Shown here: in pieces, positions 15,573 through 19,562 of the stretch
Layout of the letters: every line of letters starts with the position of its first letter
Position numbering within the stretch: the stretch's first letter is position 1
Source of the DNA: CAYLJJ01 sp964384025
GTDB lineage: Bacteria; Myxococcota_A; Bradymonadia; UBA7976; UBA1532
Reading direction: 5' to 3'
NCBI GenBank assembly: GCA_964384025.1
Contig: CAYLJJ010000110.1
Coordinates: 1-19,562, forward strand
DNA: 19,562 nt
Notes under the pieces: model-generated
What the model was told of the DNA's origin: nothing
Database searches by the model: none
Seen by the model: only the letters and a program-made list of their open reading frames with translations
Translations under genes and position numbers: made by a program

Positions 15573-18367
15573 TTAACTTGCTCCTGTTCCAGTGAGCAAT
15601 TTTGACATTGAACGTCCTTCTGCCAGCATCTGTGTGATCTCAGCAGCTGAAACTGGTTTGCTGAATAGATAGCCCTGTATTTCATCACACCCTTGTTCTT
15701 GGAGAAATCTAAGTTGTTCGACTGTTTCTACCCCTTCTGCAATCACTTTTAAATTCAGTTTCTGCCCCATAGCAATAATAGTAGAAGCGATTATTGCCGC
15801 ATCTCCATCTGCAATAACATCATCAATGAATGATTTATCTATTTTCAGTTTGTCAATCGAGAAACGTTTTAGATAACTAAGCGATGAGTAACCTGTCCCA
15901 AAGTCATCTACTGAAAGACGCAAGCCTGCATCCTTCAGTTTATCCATAAGTTCGATGCTTGACTCAGCATTCTCCATAAGTATACTTTCTGTAAGTTCCA
16001 GCTCTAGATTCTTCGGCTCCATACCAGTTTCTTCTATTATATCTAATAATGCTTTAACCAATCCTTTGTTTCCGATCTGATGACCAGATAAATTCACTGC
16101 CATCAACAAACTAGAGTACCCTGACTTTACCCACTCTTTTATTTGATAACAAGCCGTTTTTAAGACCCATTCACCTATGGGTATGATCAGTCCGCTCTCT
16201 TCTGTGATAGGGACAAACATTGCTGGTGAAACCCAACCAAACTTGGGGTGTTTCCAGCGTAATAATGCTTCAACGCCAATGATTTTCCCGAAATTAAGTT
16301 CGATTTGAGCTGAAATACAAGTTCCAGTTCATTTTGCTCTACTGCAATTCGCAAATCATTTTCAAGTACTAGGTTTTTTATGAAATGTTTGCTCATTTCA
16401 GCCTCATAAAAATGATAACTATTACCTCCCTCCTCTTTTGATCGATACATCGCAATTTCTGCATTTTTAATTAGCGTTTCTGCAGATTTTCCGTTTATGG
16501 GAAATACCCCAATGCCGATACTTGTGCTAATAAACAGGTTCTGGCCATCTATATGAAACGGAAGTGAAAAAGACTTTATGATTTTCTTTGCAACCTGGGC
16601 TGCTTCTTCAAGTTGAGAGAGTCCAGTGATGATTACCGTAAATTCATCTCCTCCGAGTCGAGCAATGGTATCACCTTTTCTAACACACTGTTTAAGACGT
16701 TTTGCCGTCGATTTAATTAATTTATCACCCATTTTATGCCCTAATGTATCATTAATAGCCTTGAAACGATCGAGATCTAAGAACATTAATGCAACAATCC
16801 GGTTGTTTTGTATTCTTTGTGCCAAAATATTATTTAAACGGTCCTGAAATAGCTCACGATTGGGGAGGCCTGTTAATGCATCATAATAAGCGAGGTTGTG
16901 TATTCGTTTTCTGACATGCTCTTGAGCACTTAAATCCGAAAAAATCCCCGCATAATTGATGACTCTGCCATCGTCATCATATATTGAAGTAATATTTAGC
17001 CATTCTGGGTAGATATCACCATTTTTTCGGCGGTTCCATATCTCTCCTTGCCATTGCCTGCTTTCTAATAGAGCTTGCCACATGTCTTGGTAAAACGATT
17101 TATCATGGCGGCCTGATTTTAGCAAAGATGGCAATTGTCCTATAGCCTCATCTTTACTATAGCCTGTTGTTTGGACAAATGCCGGGTTCACAGATATTAT
17201 CCGAAGATCCAGCCCTGTAATCATTACCCCTTCTGGAGTATTTTCCAATACACGAGCAGATAGCTTCATTTCCTGCTCAGCCCACTCTCTGGCAAGCACT
17301 AGGCGTTTGATTCTAGCAGAGCGTCGTATTCTATTGAACATATGAAATGTGAGCAGGAGCACAACCAAAAAACCGCCGAACAATACTCCCCAAGGCTGCC
17401 AAATAGCAAATCGATCGAGGAATTGAGGTGTTGCCGATAATTGGAGCGACCAATTGCGTTCAGGAAGACTTACAATCCCACTCCATGTGAACTCTCTGGA
17501 TAAAGTCTGATCTGGGCCAATTTTGTTGAAATAAATGAAGTTATTTTCGATAGAAGCCTCTTGATCTTTTAACACAATATCTAATTCTCGATTATCTATG
17601 ATATTTAGTGCTGTATCGATCATATCACCGATACGAAATACTCCGAGGATATATCCAGTCAGATTATTTCGACGTGAACTGACAGTTTTGATGTCTTTAC
17701 CTTTTCGATAGATGGGATAAAATATCAGCAATCCCTGCTGTGAAGCCTTTTCTTGGACCAAGGTAATTGGTTCTGTAGCAACCATTTTTCCGGCATCACG
17801 AGCATGTTCCAGTGCTTTCTTACGAATCGCATTTGAAGCCAAATCAAAACCAAAAGCTGCTTCATTCCCTTTTAGTGGTTCGATAAAATATGCTGGGTAA
17901 TATTCTAATCGTTGTAGCGCCTCGACCATCTCTCCCTGAACTTTACGTTCAGAAATGCGAAAATCGGCAAATCCATCCTGCCGGGCGCTCTCCTCGAATC
18001 GCTTCCGCTGATTGAGCATCACGCGCGGGATCCACTCCAGCGCCTGAAGCTCGTTATGCCTTGAAAGCGCTCCTGTGACAAAGGCGTGGAATTCATCGCG
18101 CTGGACCAGATCTGAGGCAGCATAAAGAGCAGCGATAGACTCAAGCACCTCCAGGCTTCGGTTGACACCTCCCTGCATGGCTGTCGAATAGGAGGTTGCC
18201 TGTCTATCAAATTCGCTCCGGAGCAGAGTGTGCTCCCAATCTCGCACCAAGAAAAAGAGCGTCATGGAGATGATTACTCCACAAAGAAGAACTATGATTA
18301 CGGAGGTATACTCACGCAAGGGTATGCTTATAGCATCCTCTCCGAAGTTGGGTTGTTCTTCCTGCAT
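15573..18367 (-). pseudogene. CHASE-PAS-GGDEF-EAL c-di-GMP protein broken by one missing base
   Basis: Two pieces in different frames: 18367-16187 (726 codons) and 16309-15573. Restoring one base near 16309 gives a continuous 931-residue protein; the text then reads QPQIELNFGKIIGVEALLRW, a normal EAL start. Domains: TM1 (about 21-41), CHASE sensor (about 70-290), TM2 (about 325-347), PAS (about 370-480), GGDEF (about 490-660) with intact GGDEF and an RKGD inhibitory site five residues before it, then EAL with LELTES, DDFGTGYSSL and AEGVET. The gene normally makes and degrades c-di-GMP in response to a ligand bound outside. As it stands, the first piece would still make CHASE-PAS-GGDEF plus 40 wrong residues; the EAL piece lacks its start. 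Most of the body is AT-rich (about one third GC in places), unlike the neighbours, which suggests transfer. A sequencing error remains possible. Confidence 0.9.
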
Positions 18368-18639
18368 CGTCTCTCTCCCAGTTCATTTGGTCCCTGTGTC
18401 AGCAATGGTTCGGATAATCCTTGCGAATCCTTGAAGGCTTGTAAGGGATTCTGGAGCCGTGTGGTGATGGTTGATCGGCTCAAAAAGCAGCGAGGTTTTC
18501 TCCCTGTTGATTCAGGCAATGGTCCGGCCACTTCTCGAGGAGGGGCCAAATCTGAGTCATTTTTGAAAGGGGGCAGAGTTTAGAGGGGCACCCATGGTAT
18601 TGGGAAGATCTCAGCCAACGCCAAACCAAAGGCGCCCCA
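18368..18639. other. Intergenic DNA upstream of the broken c-di-GMP gene
   Basis: GGGAGAGA lies just before the ATG at 18367 and may serve that gene. No convincing gene is seen in the remaining stretch. From about 18515 (CAATGGTCCGGCCACTTCTC) to 18639 the DNA leads directly into the transposase fragment at 18640, so this part may be the left end of that insertion element; I did not find a matching end to prove it. Confidence 0.4.
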
Positions 18640-18795
18640 ATGACTTTCGTCTCTGAGATCCTCGCCCGTTTTGAAGCCCTTACCAAGCCTCAAAAGAGAT
18701 TCATGTTGGCGGTGTTCTCGACATTCTTTGCTTTCAGGGATTGGACAAACCGCGAGCCTATCCCAAAATTAGCCGATCCACCCAAATCAATATGA
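18640..18795 (+). pseudogene. N-terminal fragment of a DDE transposase
   Basis: An open frame of 51 codons. The first 33 residues, MTFVSEILARFEALTKPQKR and then FMLAVFSTFFAFR, match the typical beginning of IS4-like transposases ('KPQ(R/K)(K/R)F ... LRG'). After about nt 18738 the similarity stops and the DNA belongs to another transposase read on the opposite strand, so the element was cut by a second insertion or deletion. The remaining tail and stop are fortuitous. Family assignment is from memory of the pattern. Confidence 0.5.
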
Positions 18796-18939
18796 ACCCG
18801 AACCCGACGAACCCAGCGAAGAACTTCTCTTTTCGTTCCCATCTTACGGCAGTATGTCTGAATTTACGTTGATACCAGGAGAATAATCTTTCGACAACAT
18901 AGCGTTGTACTCTCCTTTGCAATTTTTGGTCGTGCTGAA
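18758..18939 (-). pseudogene. C-terminal fragment of an IS5-like transposase
   Basis: Minus-strand frame ending at TAG (18760-18758). It reads QRRVQRYVVERLFSWYQRKF and then RHTAVRWERKEKFFAGF, the conserved end of IS5-group transposases: 'VVER(T/L)F(A/S)W', 'RR(L/T)xVRxER', then a final hydrophobic helix. The 'ER' contains the last catalytic Glu of the DDE triad in that family. The fragment has no start and is cut at the inverted repeat at 18940. Confidence 0.6.
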
Positions 18940-18951
18940 GATGTAGTGATT
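18940..18951 (+). repeat. Left terminal inverted repeat of the IS1-like remnant
   Basis: GATGTAGTGATT, perfectly complementary to 19344-19355. The exact outer edge may be three bases inward (GTAGTGATT). Confidence 0.6.
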
Positions 18952-19074
18952 AACGATTACTCTTTAGTTGCATGTTGTAATTGTGAACAAAGTCTCATAT
19001 CGCTCCAATATGGTTCTCTAACTTCTTTGAAAATGGAAATTTTTGCGGACAAATCGCGAAACCCTCTGGCGGAC

Positions 19075-19254
19075 TCAGGCCAATGATATTCTTTCGAGAA
19101 ACAGTAATCTTTTCTTTTTCTCTTCAGAAACGGGCGTATTTGTCGGATTTTCAACAAATTGTCTGCCATACCTGCTGCGCTTGTATTTTTATTTGTTGCT
19201 ATGTATAGAACCGTTCTTTACTATATTGCCAGATTCACAACGCGGGCAATTCAT
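19075..19254 (-). pseudogene. Decayed IS1-family InsA reading frame
   Basis: From ATG at 19254 one frame runs 60 codons with an internal TAA at 19191-19189 and a TGA at 19077-19075. It reads MNCPRCESGNIVKNGSIHSN, stop, then KYKRSRYGRQFVENPTNTP and LERISLA. IS1 InsA proteins start with a zinc finger CPxC...KNG...CxxCGRQFVxNP, then a helix-turn-helix. Here the second Cys pair (expected KCxxCGRQF) is KRSRYGRQF, both Cys lost by single transitions, and one Gln codon (CAA) is probably the TAA. So it is inactive. Confidence 0.6.
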
Positions 19255-19343
19255 AGCAGCCATCCCATTCTTTTATAAAATACACAATAACATATCCGAT
19301 ATGGCCCTGTCATGCACAAATAACCATTGCTATTCAAAGCCAA

Positions 19344-19355
19344 AATCACTACATC
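19344..19355 (-). repeat. Right terminal inverted repeat of the IS1-like remnant
   Basis: Reads GATGTAGTGATT on the minus strand. It touches the 3' end of the group II intron remnant that follows at 19356. Confidence 0.6.
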
Positions 19356-19429
19356 GGAGAGTCGCCTGAAGGGATTTCAGCTCCAGGCGCTCGCAGAACC
19401 GTACGTGAGCCTCTCAACTCATACGGCTC
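19356..19429 (-). ncRNA. Group II intron domains V and VI (3' end of intron)
   Basis: On the minus strand, 19429-19396 is a 34-nt hairpin of exactly the length of domain V: it begins GAGCCGTATGAG, has a GAGA (GNRA) tetraloop and ends CTCACGTACGGTTC. It includes the catalytic AGC triad and the two-base bulge expected on the 3' side. Right after it, GAGCGCCTG (19392-19384) pairs with CAGGCG-A-CTC (19368-19359), giving a domain VI stem with one unpaired A at 19362, the expected branch point. The intron lies in minus orientation, with its 5' part to the right of the window. The exact 3' splice site is unclear because an IS1 repeat starts at 19355. Confidence 0.85.
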
Positions 19430-19562
19430 CCATCATCCAGCCGAAGGCCTGATCCCCAACAACCTCCAGTGCGCAAAGAGCCCCGGCTGACGACGCGCAA
19501 CACGCCCTAAATGGCTTTGTCTTATCCATAGACTCCTCCCTTATCTAAGGTTGATCTACGTG
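19430..19562 (-). other. Probable group II intron domain IV 3' part, to window edge
   Basis: This stretch precedes domain V on the minus strand, where domain IV and the end of the reverse transcriptase gene normally lie. I see a small GCCttcGGC hairpin (about 19441-19449) but no recognisable maturase sequence in the frames, so the open reading frame, if any, is outside the window or lost. Confidence 0.4.

Larger units (their letters stand above)
18940..19355 (-). mobile_element. Internally deleted IS1-like element with 12-bp inverted repeats
   Basis: The segment is bounded by GATGTAGTGATT on the plus strand at 18940-18951 and the same sequence on the minus strand at 19355-19344, a perfect 12-bp inverted repeat. 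Inside is a decayed IS1-type InsA reading frame on the minus strand. Length is 416 bp against roughly 700-800 bp for intact IS1 elements, so the InsB part is mostly missing. No clear target-site duplication was seen outside the repeats. Base composition is AT-rich. Confidence 0.55.

Noticed and set aside
18957..19169. Minus-strand 70-codon frame inside the IS1 remnant
   Set aside because: It is a frame-shifted reading of the InsA remnant (GRQFVENP is in another frame).
19043..19369. Plus-strand 108-codon frame
   Set aside because: It is antisense to the InsA remnant and crosses the inverted repeat; the peptide has no family pattern.
1..19562. tRNA, rRNA or riboswitch genes
   Set aside because: No cloverleaf with TTCGANNC-type loops or other conserved RNA core was noticed apart from the group II intron.

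Overview
The window looks like chromosomal DNA of a Myxococcota/Bradymonadales-type bacterium (former Deltaproteobacteria). I infer this from the gene families seen: a Ser/Thr kinase with a transmembrane segment and PEGA tail, zinc-ribbon/FHA adaptor proteins, a myxobacterial-style PilZ protein, three tandem bactofilins and a giant lipoprotein of MopE-type Cys/Asp repeats. The taxon is inferred, not proven. Most genes are moderately GC-rich and tightly packed. From about 15.5 kb onward the composition changes to AT-rich DNA carrying a frameshifted c-di-GMP enzyme gene and decayed mobile elements.

Layout. 3-1274 (+): the 3' part of a protein with an octapeptide-repeat N-terminus and two cyclic-nucleotide-binding-like domains, open at the left edge. 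It meets a minus-strand gene group tail to tail: lipoprotein (6101-5889), sensor histidine kinase (5892-4012), secreted helical-repeat protein (3949-3173) and the translational GTPase TypA/BipA (3094-1271). From a divergent promoter region (6102-6365) a plus-strand operon runs the other way: two zinc-ribbon/double-FHA proteins (6366-8776) and a PilZ protein (8796-9155). This converges, 7 bp apart, on a minus-strand operon made of an apparently inactivated JAB/MPN-fold protein (10912-10415) followed by three bactofilins (10363-9163). Then on the plus strand come the 904-residue MopE-like lipoprotein (11026-13740) and, 31 bp later, the membrane Ser/Thr kinase (13772-15514).

Right part. 18367-15573 (-) is a CHASE-PAS-GGDEF-EAL gene broken by one missing base at about 16309. 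Beyond it are a transposase N-terminal fragment (18640), an IS5-like transposase C-terminal fragment (18939-18758), an internally deleted IS1-like element bounded by 12-bp inverted repeats (18940-19355), and, at the edge, domains V and VI of a group II intron lying on the minus strand (19429-19356).

How the genes may work together (inference). The kinase would phosphorylate threonines that FHA domains read. PilZ and the broken GGDEF-EAL protein belong to c-di-GMP signalling. The bactofilins would build a scaffold, with the dead MPN-fold protein as a co-expressed partner. The most novel-looking combinations are the pseudo-JAMM plus triple-bactofilin operon and the duplicated zinc-ribbon-FHA-FHA module next to PilZ. 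The clearest structural discoveries are the single-base frameshift in the CHASE-GGDEF-EAL gene and the group II intron domain V that abuts an IS1 remnant.
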